A stretch of DNA of 64,000 nt from Microcyclospora pomicola (taxonomy: Eukaryota > Ascomycota > Dothideomycetes > Capnodiales), in the NCBI GenBank assembly GCA_002786065.1, contig NHNY01000030.1:248001-312000 (forward strand), read 5' to 3'. Each line of letters starts with the position of its first letter. Positions within the stretch are counted from its first letter, which is position 1. Below are positions 52,679 through 64,000 of the stretch, in pieces. Both the position numbers and the translations under genes were made by a program. The notes under the pieces are model-generated. The model did not search any database. It had not been told where the DNA came from and saw only the letters and a list, made by a program, of their open reading frames with translations.

Positions 52679-55600
52679 ATGTCTGGTCGGGAAAAGCGTA
52701 AGCGCACTGCTGCCACAGCCCTTATTCATGGTCCGGCGCCTCTGAAGAAGCAGAAGAGAATTCGCAGCAAGCCAGTCGGTGGGTTTTACCCCTCTGTGAG
52801 GTGTGTTCAAGCACATGTGGAACTGATGTACTTAGTTTCTTCGCCATCACCGCCACATCCGCATGGCGAAATTGACCTTGACAAGTTATACCGCATCCGC
52901 AGTATACTAAAGGAGACAAGGACACAGTATCTCATTGACTGGGAAGACGACGAACTTACTGGCGAGAAGTACGCCCAGACGTGGGAGCCCAAAGAGAACG
53001 CCAACAAGGAGGCTGTAGACGATTGGGAGCGACAGAAATCTGATACAAGGAGTAAGATCTTACCACTTCAGTTGACCGATTATCAAAGCTTCGGAATCAT
53101 TACTGATTGCTTCGGTAGGATCGAAATCTCCTCTGAAGGTTGCAAACCCCGTACGACCCCGGGGCCGATCACGAAAAGTCATTGGAAGTTCACCGCCGTC
53201 TCCGACGGGGCAGGTCAAGGTGTCCGACCAGACTTCTCCTCGAAAGTCGCCCGCTTATGACCCTGTCATCATCCAAAGTCAAGAATCTGTGACTGTCTCC
53301 GAGCAGGATCTATCCAGCCAGTCCGGCAGCCCACTATTTCTCCCAGACACATCGCAATTGCAGCACCCAGTTGTGGACATAGGCGACCCTCCGTCTAGCA
53401 TTCTAGCTGGTGACTATAGAGACCACTTCACATCGCAGGTGGAAACATCCTCATCGTCCGAAGCTCCGGTCACTGAGCAGGTTGAAACTCTTCATTCTTC
53501 AGACATACCAGCAGTCGCCACCACTCCATTTCCGCGGCTCCAACCTGCGTCACTGAACTTGAGCTCTACCGTAGTCATTCCTGACTCTCAGACTCTTATC
53601 GAGCCAATAAGTACATGTGAGGCTCCGACCATCTTCAGCTCCTCACTAGTCCATTCCGACGCAGACCTCGGATCTGGTCATACTGAGACAGCGGTTCTTC
53701 CAACCTCTCCTACCTCCCCTGCCCCTTCCACCCCATCTATCCAGGTTGACGATACTCGAAAAGAGCAGTCCCCAACACCGACCCCGCAGGCCACTCAATC
53801 TGCTGTGGATACCAGTCAAAACTCTATCAACCAGTCCCCGAGCCAACAAACAGTCCTGCTCAGCGAAGCCGAGGGTCTATCAGGCCCGGTCGTTACTGGT
53901 GCAGTCGCCACTGAATCTGGATCGGCACAAACGTCTGCTTACATCTCACATTCAGCAGAATCTCTGGATTCAACACGTCTTATCGCAGCACCGACAGCTG
54001 TAGGGCATCAGGAGGACGAGAGCGGACTCACACAAGAATCGCAATATCTACGACACACCACAGCTGCACAACACCACGAAGTCCAGCACCAATCGATTGG
54101 GGAGCTTGAGCCATCGTCCTTAATTTCGTCAGAGGAGGACATTTCAAACCTCGCGACCCCGAGCTCACCCTTTGCATTCCAGACCCAGCTACACCCGCCG
54201 GCAAGCATCATAGCATCAAGCTTATCACTACAAATATCGACCAGTCAACCAGTCGCTGCTGTACCCTCACAGCTGTTGACGCTTGGCGAGAGTGCACCGC
54301 AGCGGTTGGCAACCCCGTCCAGCCCTCTGGTATCTGGCAGCACAAAGGCCTACACAATGGACGTCAAGCAGGGCGAACTCACTCCTACTGAAAGGCTAGC
54401 CCAGCAATTGAAGGCCATACGCGAAGGTTCATCGTCTGCGGCTCCTTCTTTGAGGCATGACAAGTCTCCACATCTGTCAGAGCAGCCAACTCACAACGCG
54501 GGCACCGGCGCCACCTCCATCCACGCTCTCACGATGGACCCTGCCGATAAATCATTGCATACATCGTCGACTCATGTCGTGACCAACGATACTCGCCGCT
54601 CTCCTTCTGTAGTGCCCGCTCGGAATCCAGAAGTAGCCATCACGACCGAAGAAATGAATACATCCGAACGTTTCGAGACCTTGATACCCCAGGCATCGAA
54701 AGACCGGGATCCTGTCCCGCAGAAGAAGAGCATTGTACCGAAAAGCTCCATGGACACCTCTGATGTAGGTGAGACCACGCATGTCATCCCGATAGGACTG
54801 CTTCCAGGACAACGAGATCGATACAGACAAATGGTCTTTTACCACCAGGAAATGATCGAGAGCTTCATGAACACTTCTAATCCCGGAGAGGAGTTGCTTG
54901 CTCAAGCCGAGAAATTTGTCCAGAGTGTGCAGAACATCACTCTACATCCTGATCTCGAAAATCCGGAGACAATGACTCAAATAGATGTCAGTCCCTCCCA
55001 TCAGGCTCAGTGGGACATCGATTGTAGCACTAAATGCCGTTTCATGAAACACTTGATCGATCGTCTCCGAGATCTTACGATACACGTTGCAATAGTTTGT
55101 CGTCCCGGACGCATATTGATCATACTCAATACTCTCCTCGCTGCTATCGATGCACCCATCAGAAGCCGAATGCATGCGGGTGAGAGCGGGTATGAAGGTC
55201 TGACGGTTGAGGTTTTGTCAACCAACGATACAAACGTCCCAGCAGCCGCGACAGCGACTCCAGATCTCGTGATCATTATGGAGCCAACGATCACCAAGAA
55301 TGATGTTTATCAAACCCGCACCGTGGCGCCAACCAAGATCATCACCTTACTAGTCCCTGGTAGTGTTGAGCACGTCGCGTGGAGCTTAGCAGGAGGGCTT
55401 TCGGACTATGCCCAACTCCGCGCGCTTGTATGCGGCATCTACAAGTTCAGAAAAGAAGTCGGCAAGCTTCAAGATCATCAAATGCCCATCGAGCAAGCGG
55501 CGGTCGCCATCTCTGAGTACTTGCGCACATGCCTGTCATCTGGCAGCCCACTCACTGCGTGGCCCATTCCAGCAGTAAGCACTTTGCTGGATCTCGATAG

Positions 55601-56639
55601 CCAGACTGATAGCGACCCCAACTCTAACGGGACTCTGGATCTCGAGAGCCACCTATCCCCTCGCGGTAACAAGCGTGCATTAGAAGATGGTGACACCTCT
55701 ACAGCTGGTAAGAGGGCTCGCGTAGAGGAGACCTCACCAACGAGCGCACAGCTTCCCACTACGATAGACCCCCGGGAGATCGACCTCACCCACATTAGCG
55801 ACTCGATCGAGAAATCGAGCGGCATAGCACAGCCTCTTTCGGCAAACGAGCTGCGTCTTCAAGCACTCTTGCAAGACGCCCAAGCTCGCGTTGAAGAGCA
55901 TGTTGAAGCACTTCGAGTGCTGCAGTATGATCACGAGGAGTTGCGAGCAGCGCTGCATAAGGTGACTACGGAGCGAAATGAGGCAATTGTCACTGCGCAG
56001 AGAGCAGTAGCACGTTTCACAGAGAACTCGACCAAAATTACGGAGTTGAGAGCAGAGAGCAGAGAACAACGCCTCCAGATCGACGATGCCAACGCCAAGT
56101 TGCAGAACCACGTTGTTCCTGAACAAGCCGAGATTCAGCGTATGCGTATGGAAGCTGAAGTAGCGAAGCACGAGCTACAGAAGGGGGAAGCCCGGGCCGA
56201 AATTTACAAAAATGATCTGGCCTATGCGCAGGAGATGTATCAGAAGGCTTCATCAGAAGCCCAAGGTGCACACGCAGCGAAGGACGAACTTACCAAACTA
56301 CTTGGTGCTGCGCGAAGTCGAGCAAGCGGAGAGCAAGCACGGCTCAAGCAGATCGGACAAGATGAGCAGACCCGACATCTCCGCAACGAGGTCAAGAAGC
56401 TGAGGTTGGTGATTCACGAGCGAGAGCTTAGCCTCAAGTTGCGAGATGAGGAACTGAGCAAGTTGAAAGAAGCGAGTCGCGGACGCATGGGGACAAGAGG
56501 AGTTAGTGCCCCACGGAGCCCACGATTAGGCAGTCCGATGAAGTTTGACCGTGGACGGATCAGCAGGCAATCTAGTCCGGCGGGTGTTGAAGCCAGGAAC
56601 CGAGTTGGACAGCATGTGCATCCGTTACGGAATGCGTAG
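52679..56639 (+). CDS. Chromodomain protein with HDA2/3-like and coiled-coil regions
   Basis: Two exons (52679-53051, 53119-56639) give 1297 residues. The 67-nt intron (GTAAGA to TAG) joins KSDTR to RSKSPLKVANP in frame. A basic N-terminus (REKRKR, KKQKRIRSK) precedes a chromodomain at about 63-116: LYRIRSILKETRTQYLIDW, WEPKENANKEAVDDWERQK. An AT-hook-like RPRGRSRK follows. Residues 150-670 are disordered, rich in Ser, Thr, Pro and Gln. The next block (about 680-900: LPGQRDRYRQMVFYHQEMIE, LTIHVAIVCRPGRILIIL, TKIITLLVPGSVEHVAW) resembles the HDA1 complex subunit 2/3 domain. A coiled coil spans 1030-1245. It is likely a histone-reading subunit of a class II HDAC complex, comparable to Neurospora HCHC; the link to CDP-2 is inference. 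Confidence 0.85.
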
Positions 56640-58381
56640 GCACGACATTAGGATGTGTGTATCAGGTGGCTCCCTCGAGATAGACATGACTGCGCGATGC
56701 GTGTTTGCCGGGTACTAAGGCGTCGTGTAGCAATTCGACTCAATGTTGTTCGCATTTCAAGTGCTGGTGGTTGTCCGATGCAAGATCAAGTCGTTGATGC
56801 GTGTAGGATACGGCGATACTCGGTCGAAGTGGACCGATCACCAGCATGAGGTGTAGAACAACTTTCTAGTTATCATGTAGTCATGCGCTTCTGACCGACA
56901 AGCTGTCGTAGATGATCATATCAAATTCTGGTCCCGTGTCTGACCACTGGGTTCATCTCATGTAGAATTGAGTTGCCGTACGATGCCAATGATAGTCACA
57001 GATAGGTTAATGCTACACCACCGACCTCGTCCGTGTAAGAATAATGCCGCGGAACTCCGGTTTGTCCCCATCTAGGAGGGAGCCGGATGGCCGAAAATCC
57101 TACGCCAGCTGCAGTTGCAACAAGATCTGGCAAGAAGCGAAGCCAGTGGCGGTGGGAAAGATATCCAAGCCCCTGGTATAGCTAAGCTCTGACCGGTCGT
57201 TTCAGCGAACTTGGGCTTACATCACTCTACCGTCTGTACCTGACCTACTACTGATCCGCAACAACATTGACACAGGAGGCCGCTGTTAGGCGATACGAGC
57301 GCGTGAGAACTTCAACTCGGCAAAGAACTTGTTGGGAGAAGCGCTTGAAATTCTCTTGGGTGATGACGTTGGGCTGCTCATGACGAGCACGGGTGGCAGA
57401 TTGAGTTCGGCTTGTTGTTACATATATAGTGATGCGCAGCACCGGGCATCCGAAGCGTGGGTTTCAGCTAGCTGATGTGTCGATATATCGAGGTGCTGGG
57501 CATTGTTGTATGTAGGTACGAAGCTGCGCATTGGCAGCGATGGCTATCGAACTGACGGAGACGCTCGCCACTGTGTATAATGATGATGATGATGATGATA
57601 ATAATAATAATGCTGCTGTTACTGACGACAAGTGATGAGAGGGTGAACCGGGACCCGCACGTGCATTGATAATGTCCGCGGCCACACAGCCCGACGGTTG
57701 GTCGTCGATGAATGATCAGCTTCGGCTCGACGACTACTGGCCCTCGACACGACCGTTTTGCGAGCCCCTAGGCGCGGCCCGCGGCTGAGGACGACAAGAC
57801 GAAGATCCCCTGTCCCCAAATCCTCCACTCACCACAGCAGCCTTTCCAACCACTTCAGAACTCTAATGAAATACAGCACAAAGGATGGCATGCGGGCGGC
57901 GCAGAGTCATCGCGGAGATGATCTTCTGCATGGGATCGTGCGCGCCTTGACGCCTGCATCCCGCCTGGCACCGTGCTTCGATACTCTCCTCGCCTGCTGG
58001 CTTATTCGTTTGCTGTCCTCCTGCTCCCTCGTACGTAGTTGATCAGCCTGGCCTCGTTGCCGCCACTCTTTTCTCCGGTCCTGATAATAAGTCTACACTT
58101 CGGCCTTCTACTACGTCACCCGCAATAATAACAGCTATACGTCCTGCCAGTCTCCCTCAGCACAACAGCTGGTCCGTCCCAGTACTCGTCACTCTGATCG
58201 TCTCACTCTGGCCCCAGGCCCCGTCGACGTGGACTGTACGCCTCTTCAATACCGCTTGGAGACGGCTGGTCACGCGACCACTCTCCAGACTCATCCCTGA
58301 CACGCGAGCATCGCGTTGTACACGCCGGCCCCTGGTCATGTCCGCAACCCAAAGCACCCACATTCGTTTGCGTTAGGTACC
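56640..58381. other. Intergenic upstream of the DUF3405 gene
   Basis: 1.74 kb without a recognised gene. It contains the microsatellite listed at 57578-57618, and a C-rich stretch over the last 400 bp that is probably promoter and leader. Confidence 0.45.
57578..57618. repeat. Compound trinucleotide microsatellite
   Basis: About six to seven TGA/ATG units run into about five ATA units and then three TGC units. It lies about 770 bp upstream of the DUF3405 start codon. Such tracts are usually length-variable between isolates. Confidence 0.9.
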
Positions 58382-60231
58382 ATGCTGCCATCGCTCCGCA
58401 GGCCCTGTCTCTTAATTTTGGTGATTTTCTTGGCCTTTGGCAGCATACTGCACCCGACCACATCGTTCAAGCTCTACGATGCATATGCTCATCAACGTGT
58501 CAATCTCAAAGGTTGGCCCAAGCCGTGGAAGCACTTCCCTTTCAACGAGGCCTTCTATCAGATCACCTCTCGGACTACCCAAGTGGCGACCACAAGCGAC
58601 AGCAGACTCGAGACAGATCCCGCCGTCTGTGGCAAATCCATCCTCAACCAACATCCATACGGAATCTACCAGCCCATAGTGCCCTGCAACGACTTTGGAG
58701 GTCTGAATGTCGATATTTGTGCGCTAGATCGTGTAGCACGGCACGCCTCGCAAGAGGGTAGGACAGCCACTCTCCCAACCCAGCGATGTGCATACTAACA
58801 ACGGACAGATCTGCCCCAGCCTGTTCTGGGCTCCCAAAATGTTTTCAACGCAGCATCACCGGGCTGTGTAGACCGACAGGCACGCTTCGGTCATTATACC
58901 GACCAGTCGTGGGCTTCTGCCGATATTGGTGCCATGCAGAGGAACTGTGCGCGCCTCAACCAACATCGCTTCAAAGACAAGCTTCCCCATGATTACTCTC
59001 TCCCTGGCAAGATTGAGGAGCGGGTCTTACGACCAGTACCGCGGACCGCCGTAGTCCTGAGAGCGTGGACCGGGTTTCACTGGACCGAGGACGACATACA
59101 CAACATCCGCGCCATGGTGGCTGAGTTAACTTTATCATCTGGTGGCGAGTACGAGGTCTTCATCTTGACGCAAGTCCGCGATGATTATGAAGGCGATCCT
59201 GCTGGTGATCTTGGGATTCCTGCGTCACTCCGCGGCCTGGTCGAGACGTGGACGACGAACGAATGTAAAGAAGCATATCCTGATGTCGGTGAATATGATG
59301 TGTATTACCATACATTCATGGCTTTGCAGCTCTTCGAGCAACGGCATCCGGAGTTTGATTTCTTCTGGAATTGGGAAATGGACGCAAGGTCTCTCGGCCA
59401 TTATGGACGGACACTTTCGGCTCTTTCCAAATGGGCAAAGAAGCAGCCAAAAGACCTTGTCTGGACTCGGAATGCTCGGTTCTACATACCCTCATACCAC
59501 GGCACGTACGACGAATTCTCGCAAGCGGTCGAGCAAGCTGGCTATAAGGATCCCCACGAAGCGTTGCTCTCTGGCAATCAACGCCCATCTCCGCCTCACG
59601 TCGACCTAGAGGAGGCAGATCTGGTGACCTTGTTCCCCATGTTCGACACGAAGAATACGATCTGGCCATGGCGCAATCATCTTATCAACCTCACACCCGC
59701 AGAAATCGCCAAACCGCTTCGCGTGTCTGTGATTACAAATCTCCGGTTGTCGCACTCCTTGCTCAGCGCGATGCACGCCCAGAATGTTGCTGGCAAAGCA
59801 ATGCCCTGTGAGATGGTGCCGCCGACCGTTGCGCTGCACCGTGGCTACAAAGCTGTATTCGTGCCTCACCCTGTCTATCATGATCGTCTCTGGCCAGCAA
59901 ACGACACGCAGATCAAGTTCAATGCTGGTCCTGGTGGGCAGGTCGGCGGATCGCTGGACACCGTCATGAACCAGGAGCATTACTTTCGCGGCGTCAGCTA
60001 CTTCTGGAATGCCGAATTTGGTCTGGAACTGTACAAGAAATGGTTAGGTCTGGCTGAGGAGGGCCCTGGATCTGCTGAGGTATGTTTTCCGGGCGGGAAT
60101 GCCCTGTATCATAAAGGAACGTGACTGACAAGACCTTGCAGTGGGAAGCACAGCACGGCCGGATGTGTTTGCCGCCCATGATCCTGCATCCGGTGAAAAG
60201 CTCGAAGATTTATGGTGGTAACAAGACTTGA
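58382..60231 (+). CDS. DUF3405 type II membrane protein, glycosyltransferase-like
   Basis: Three exons (58382-58757, 58809-60079, 60142-60231) give 578 residues. A short N-terminal anchor (CLLILVIFLAFGSIL) implies a luminal enzyme of the secretory pathway. The join at 58758-58808 (51 nt, GTAGGA, branch ATACTAAC) gives RHASQE-DLPQPVLGSQ. The second intron (62 nt, GTATGT to CAG) gives GPGSAE-WEAQHGRMCLPPM. DUF3405 signatures are visible: VVLRAWTGFHWTEDDIHNIR, FILTQVRDDYEG, FDFFWNWEMDARSLGHYG, EADLVTLFPMFDT and NAEFGLELYKKWLG. The EMDAR acid pair could be a metal/nucleotide-sugar site. The family is fungal and uncharacterised, so transferase activity is inference from the fold-like pattern. Two NxT sequons suggest glycosylation. 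Confidence 0.85.
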
Positions 60232-62492
60232 TCAAGCGCTGGATCCAGAAGACTGGCTGCCTCGAGATTCTGGCTGACGACCACAACACCGCGACTGTTC
60301 TGTAGCCGGGATCAGAGCAGCATTCCCTGTCTAGGCAAGCTGTATACCCTGGCTTCACATACTGTTCGATCGTGGAAAGGCATTCCAACTCGCACGCATG
60401 AGCATCAGCGGCATCCGGCCTGCATCACACGGCCGCAGGTCCGATGCTCCCGCGAAAGCGGTCCATTGAACATTCCCGTGTAGCGGGCCAATTATGCATG
60501 GGTGTAGTGCCTTGTGGGAAGCGGCCGATAGAGGAAGGCACGCGGCACACGCGAGCCTGCACGCCACTCACATCCTGAGGGTCATTGAAGGATCTCTGCA
60601 TCCGATCATTCCGGATGATTGAAGACGTACACGCGAGCTAGGAATGTACATAATGGATGATGTGAGAAGATGAGGAAATGACGAACGGGGGGAGCATGAT
60701 CGGCAAGCCGAGCAGTGGCTTGTGTAAAGAGTACATGGGATGCTATACTACATGGGTGTGTAAAGTAGTACAGCCGTCCGAAAAGATTTCGCTGCGTACA
60801 GCTGCATTGGCAGGGGAGGTATGAGATCTCCGATCACCGCATCATCCTCCCGCCATGACTGATGTGTCGAAATCCACATCGTACGGCATAGTAGGCCAAG
60901 TTCATATATGTCTTTGCGATGTATGCAAGGAGCGCCCGCCATAGCTTGCATGAAGACCTCTCGACCCTACGGTATCTCTGGAGACGAGGATCAGGTACGA
61001 CTTGTCTAGGGTCTGGTAACACTTTGCATCGACAGAGGACTTCGGAACAAAACCCGATGTACAGCTCAGGTCGACAACGATGTCGGAAGCTGATCTTGCT
61101 GGGCGGGAATCACCTCATCTGAGACTTCACTTCTCACGTCATTCTTGAGCAATAAGGTAATGTGGGGAAGGTGCAGGCTAGTGGGCACATCCCAGCTGCG
61201 AACATCGTTTCTGCCGCTCACGTCCAACAATGCGCCCTTTGCATGTCATGCACCAGCACGACATCGTCATTCGGTACCTTGCTGGGGTCCAGCACCATGG
61301 GCCATGCAGCAAAATGCCCGATCACCAACACCCGGCCGGTCGTCCTGCACCGTCCACGCCCAGTCTCGCCGTCGAGCAGAAACTTCTGGACGGCTCTTCA
61401 ATTAAAAACGAGCCATTATGTAACGATTTCCACCTCCCAAGTCCCTCCACCATCATTTCTGCTGCTTTTCTGCCCTTTTGCTGTACATGGCGCTCCTCAG
61501 GTCCGACTTGATCTGCTCGGATCGCACAACGAGTCTTGTTACTCGTTGTCCACGGCCCAGACCTGCCTCGCTTATCATGGTCGGACTTTTGGCCGCACCC
61601 TGCGTCGTGAACTGTCGTTATCTGCCCCTCCCTCATCCTGGCGCTCGACCTCCTCATGACTCGTCGGTCGGCGATGATCCTCTCGTAATAACGAGGCCAG
61701 CGGCTGCGCCAGCTGCGCCAACGACTGAACTGCGGTACCGGCAGCTCAGAGCGCCAGACAAGTATCACGACTTCATTCTTTTCGCCTGTGACTTGACCTG
61801 AACCGCCGTTCTTCCTCCGTCATTCTGCTGGTGGTCTCGTCCATACGCCCATTCTTCTTCACCTCTGATCCATCATACTACCTACCTCTACACCGCCTTT
61901 CCCTCCCTTCGGCCCCCTCAACCTCGCAGTACTCAACATCCGCTCAAGTCAGCTGGACGAGGTTTGCCTCCCCCCACTAGCTTCTCGCGGTACCGTCCTA
62001 GCACCGAACGTGCTCTTTGTCACTTGTGTGACCACTGGGAAATTTTCCCTCTCGTCCCAGCACGACATTCATCCTCGCCACTGGACCTCGACATTGGAGA
62101 GACGCTGCGATACAAGGCTGCGCTGGTCCGAACATCGCATGCTCAGACCGCACTAGGAAGGGCGACACTACCTCTCGACCAATACTCGAGTCACGCCCCG
62201 CCGACTGCCGACGTCCTACAGCAAGAACCTCAGTCGACCTTGCGAACCCTTGTTCTTCGGCATCCCGAGCGGCGCGGACCTTTCTCGCTTCCATCGAGAC
62301 CCGACAGCCATCTTCAACGCCACGTCCTCGACCTATACGCGGATTGAATCTCGACATCCACGCTCGACTGTTTCGAAACGGCGCGTTTGGCTCTTCTAAC
62401 TCTTCGACCCTATCACACCTCTCAAACGAGCTACGTACGATAAGCGGAACACTCCTGTGCATCGCATCGTACTGGCCTCTCCGGCAGTTGTG
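60232..62492. other. Long intergenic region ahead of nmrA
   Basis: 2.26 kb without a recognised gene. From about 61500 it is pyrimidine-rich and looks like promoter and long leader. An open frame at 61964-62347 (+) begins at TTG and has no known features. GATA-type sites near the nmrA start are listed separately. Confidence 0.45.
62410..62443 (+). promoter_or_regulatory. Two HGATAR sites upstream of nmrA
   Basis: TGATAG on the minus strand (62410-62415) and CGATAA on the plus strand (62438-62443) fit the fungal GATA-factor consensus, 50-83 bp before the ATG. They may lie in transcribed leader, so function is uncertain. Confidence 0.3.
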
Positions 62493-63703
62493 ATGTCGGG
62501 GAAGACTGTAGTCACCATCAACTCAACCGGACGACAAGCGGCTTCCTTCATTCGCACTGCTTCTGCAGTAGGCTGGCACGTCCGCGCTCAAATCCGGACC
62601 CAGGATGGCGTTGTCGCAGAGGAGCTCGCCACACTGCCCAATGTCGAGCTCATAGAAGGCGACCTCGCCGATTCTGCGTCTCGAGGTCGGCTGATCGCGA
62701 AACTCTTCGCTGGAGCCAAGATCGCCTTCATCAATACCGTGCACTGGGCGGACGAAGTGGCCATTGGAAAAGCATGTGCGGACGCTGCGAAGAAGGCTGG
62801 GGTCACTCACTTCATTTACAGCTCCATGCCAGACCACTCGATGTTCAACGAGAGTTGGAAAGCACTGCCCTTCTGGGGTCAGAAGTTTGCGATTGAGAAC
62901 TACGTGCGGCAGATCGACATCCCGGCCACATTTGTCTACACGGGGATCTACAACAACAACTTCACTTCGATGCCATACCCGCTGTTTCAAATGGAGCTGC
63001 AAGACGATGGCAGCTTTGTATGGCAAGCGCCGTTTTACCCAAATGACCCTCTACCGTGGTTGGATGCCGAGCACGATGTCGGGCCTGCTCTTCTTCAGAT
63101 CTTCAAGATGGGTGCAAAACACTGGAAGGGTCAAAGGTATGCAATCTGAATCTCAATTTGGAGGTCTCCAAGCTGACATATCGCAGAGTCACATTGGCTT
63201 TTGAGAAGCTGACACCTTTACAATGCTGCGCACGATTTGCGCGTGGCGTGGGGCGTCCGGTCCGCTATGTACATGGCCCCATCAAGATTGCCGTCTCGAT
63301 CCCATCTGGCTATCGCGAGCAACTCGAGATCCTGCAGGAGACGTTGGGAGACAAGCGCGCACCGTATTTCGGTCCCGAGCTTGAATATCCGCGCGAGGCT
63401 CGAGGTATCTGGGAGGGCCACCGTGGCATCGAGGAGTATGCGCGTGAGATCTTCCCGCTGGAAGAGTACGCCAACGGGTTGCGCTGGATGGAGGAGGCTG
63501 GGAACGCAGGGGACGACTCAGAGATGGGCGGCGATGGCCTAGGAGATGACGAGCCTTCGATCGGCGGCCGCATGATTGGGAGTCGACCCATCACGCCCTC
63601 GATGAGCTGTCAGCGTATGAGCGAGCTACAGATCTCAGGTCAATACACGCCACAATCGCATCCTGAGGGCGTAAGCGGGCATTTCTTCGTCGGCAGCATC
63701 TGA
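62493..63703 (+). CDS. nmrA: Nitrogen metabolite repressor NmrA
   Basis: Rossmann-fold, SDR-like negative regulator that binds NAD(P) and the GATA activator AreA/NIT2 to enforce nitrogen metabolite repression. Two exons (62493-63136, 63187-63703) give 386 residues. The 50-nt intron (GTATGC to CAG) joins HWKGQR to VTLAFEKLTPLQ. Family hallmarks: TINSTGRQAASFIRTAS (dinucleotide loop), FINTVHWADEVAIGK, YSSMPDHSMF, FAIENYVRQIDIPATFVY, TGIYNNNFTSMPYPLFQMEL and AEHDVGPALLQIF. The C-terminal GYREQLEILQETLG, with the later YAREIFPLEEYANGLRWM, matches NmrA proper rather than general NmrA-like reductases. The remaining 85 residues form a Gly/Ser/Met-rich tail, longer than I remember for Aspergillus. 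The catalytic Tyr of SDRs is replaced, as expected for a regulator. Confidence 0.94.
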
Positions 63704-64000
63704 TTGCTGTGTGACACCAACAACTCATTCACCAACCTGTCTCGCATATACATACCCGGACGCTGAGCTGGGCATATGTGCTGGAACATGAACCACCACC
63801 CGAGCAGATTTACGACAGAAACGAAGAACGGCCGAAAAGCATGCGGGAGCAGCATCTCTAATAATCTCATGAGCAATCGGAAAAAGTTGGGCGGCATTCT
63901 TCTCTCATATAAAACATATCTTTCCGGTATATCATCTACCCAATATTCAAAGTCTTACCTTTCTGCCTCCCTTCCGTTCACGTTCTTTTCTTGTTTTTGC
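63704..64000. other. Right edge: likely promoter of a gene beyond the window
   Basis: 297 bp that hold the nmrA 3' flank, then a TATA box at 63908 and a pyrimidine-rich run to the edge. No start codon of a convincing gene lies inside the window. Confidence 0.45.
63908..63914 (+). promoter_or_regulatory. Consensus TATA box at the right edge
   Basis: TATAAAA is followed by about 85 nt of C/T-rich sequence reaching the window end. This looks like the core promoter and leader of a rightward gene starting just outside. Confidence 0.5.

Noticed and set aside
52797-52845. Possible intron inside exon 1 of the chromodomain gene (GTGAGG/GTGTGT donors, TTAG acceptor)
   Set aside because: Either join breaks the frame into the chromodomain, whereas the unspliced frame runs straight through.
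61964-62347. 127-codon plus-strand frame upstream of nmrA
   Set aside because: It begins at TTG and its Pro/Ser/Arg content follows from a C-rich leader; no homology recognised.
1-64000. Secondary metabolite or other co-functional gene cluster
   Set aside because: No polyketide synthase, peptide synthetase, terpene cyclase, P450 or transporter group is present; neighbours are unrelated housekeeping genes.
1-64000. Transposons, virus-derived elements or LTR pairs
   Set aside because: I found no transposase, reverse transcriptase, integrase or capsid-like frame and no long terminal or inverted repeats. Short repeats cannot be excluded by eye.

Overview
The window is nuclear DNA of a filamentous ascomycete (Pezizomycotina). 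A dothideomycete is my best guess, but that is inference. The case rests on 29 protein genes with short introns (mostly 42-130 nt, GTRNGT donors, CTRAC-type branch sites) and on fungal-specific families: NmrA, DUF3405, DUF4048, LCL2, filamentous ceramide glucosyltransferase, a WD40-like/inositol 5-phosphatase protein and a chromodomain/HDA2-3 protein. Gene models were built by reading splice sites by eye, so exon joins are inferences unless family identity fixes them. Where the longest open frame begins at a non-ATG codon, I moved the start to an ATG.

Layout. 0-10.4 kb: fatty acid elongase (-), COX6 (+), COG2 (-), peroxisomal-type NADH pyrophosphatase (+), mitochondrial ribosomal protein uL1m (-), DUF1295 membrane protein (+). 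10.4-18.9 kb: an unrecognised 535-residue protein (+), an intronless SDR (-), farnesyl diphosphate synthase ERG20 (-), APC/C subunit CDC23 (+), LCL2 (-), NOP10 (+). 19-30.5 kb: Cut12-like spindle pole body protein (-), ceramide glucosyltransferase (+), YIH1/IMPACT (-), GH2 beta-galactosidase (+), secreted S28 peptidase (-). 31-41 kb: ferredoxin YAH1 (-), DUF4048-like protein (+), TIM22 (+), bestrophin-like channel (-), then a 2.5 kb gap and a small secreted Gly/Asn/Asp/Ser-rich protein (+). 42-64 kb: inositol 5-phosphatase (-), mini CHY-type zinc protein (+), PhoD phosphatase (+), GFA-family enzyme (+), chromodomain/HDA2-3 protein (+), DUF3405 protein (+), the nitrogen repressor NmrA (+), and probably the promoter of a further + gene at the right edge.

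The genes do not form a metabolic cluster. Most are housekeeping: several serve mitochondria (COX6, uL1m, YAH1, TIM22), others sterol and sphingolipid synthesis (ERG20, ceramide glucosyltransferase, elongase), Golgi traffic (COG2), the cell cycle (CDC23, Cut12-like) and chromatin. Many are divergent or convergent pairs; the tightest is beta-galactosidase and S28 peptidase, whose stop codons lie 39 bp apart. I saw no PKS/NRPS/P450 genes, rRNA, convincing tRNA, transposon, virus-like element or CRISPR.

The most notable features are in gene structure: a 5-nt coding first exon (CHY protein), a 12-nt internal exon (PhoD), a GC-AG intron in a gene built of symmetric phase-1 exons, a 6-nt tandem acceptor (beta-galactosidase), and four introns that are multiples of three and stop-free, so that retention would keep the frame (NOP10, S28 peptidase, YAH1, TIM22). 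A perfect 14-bp palindrome holding two GATA-factor sites lies between ERG20 and CDC23.
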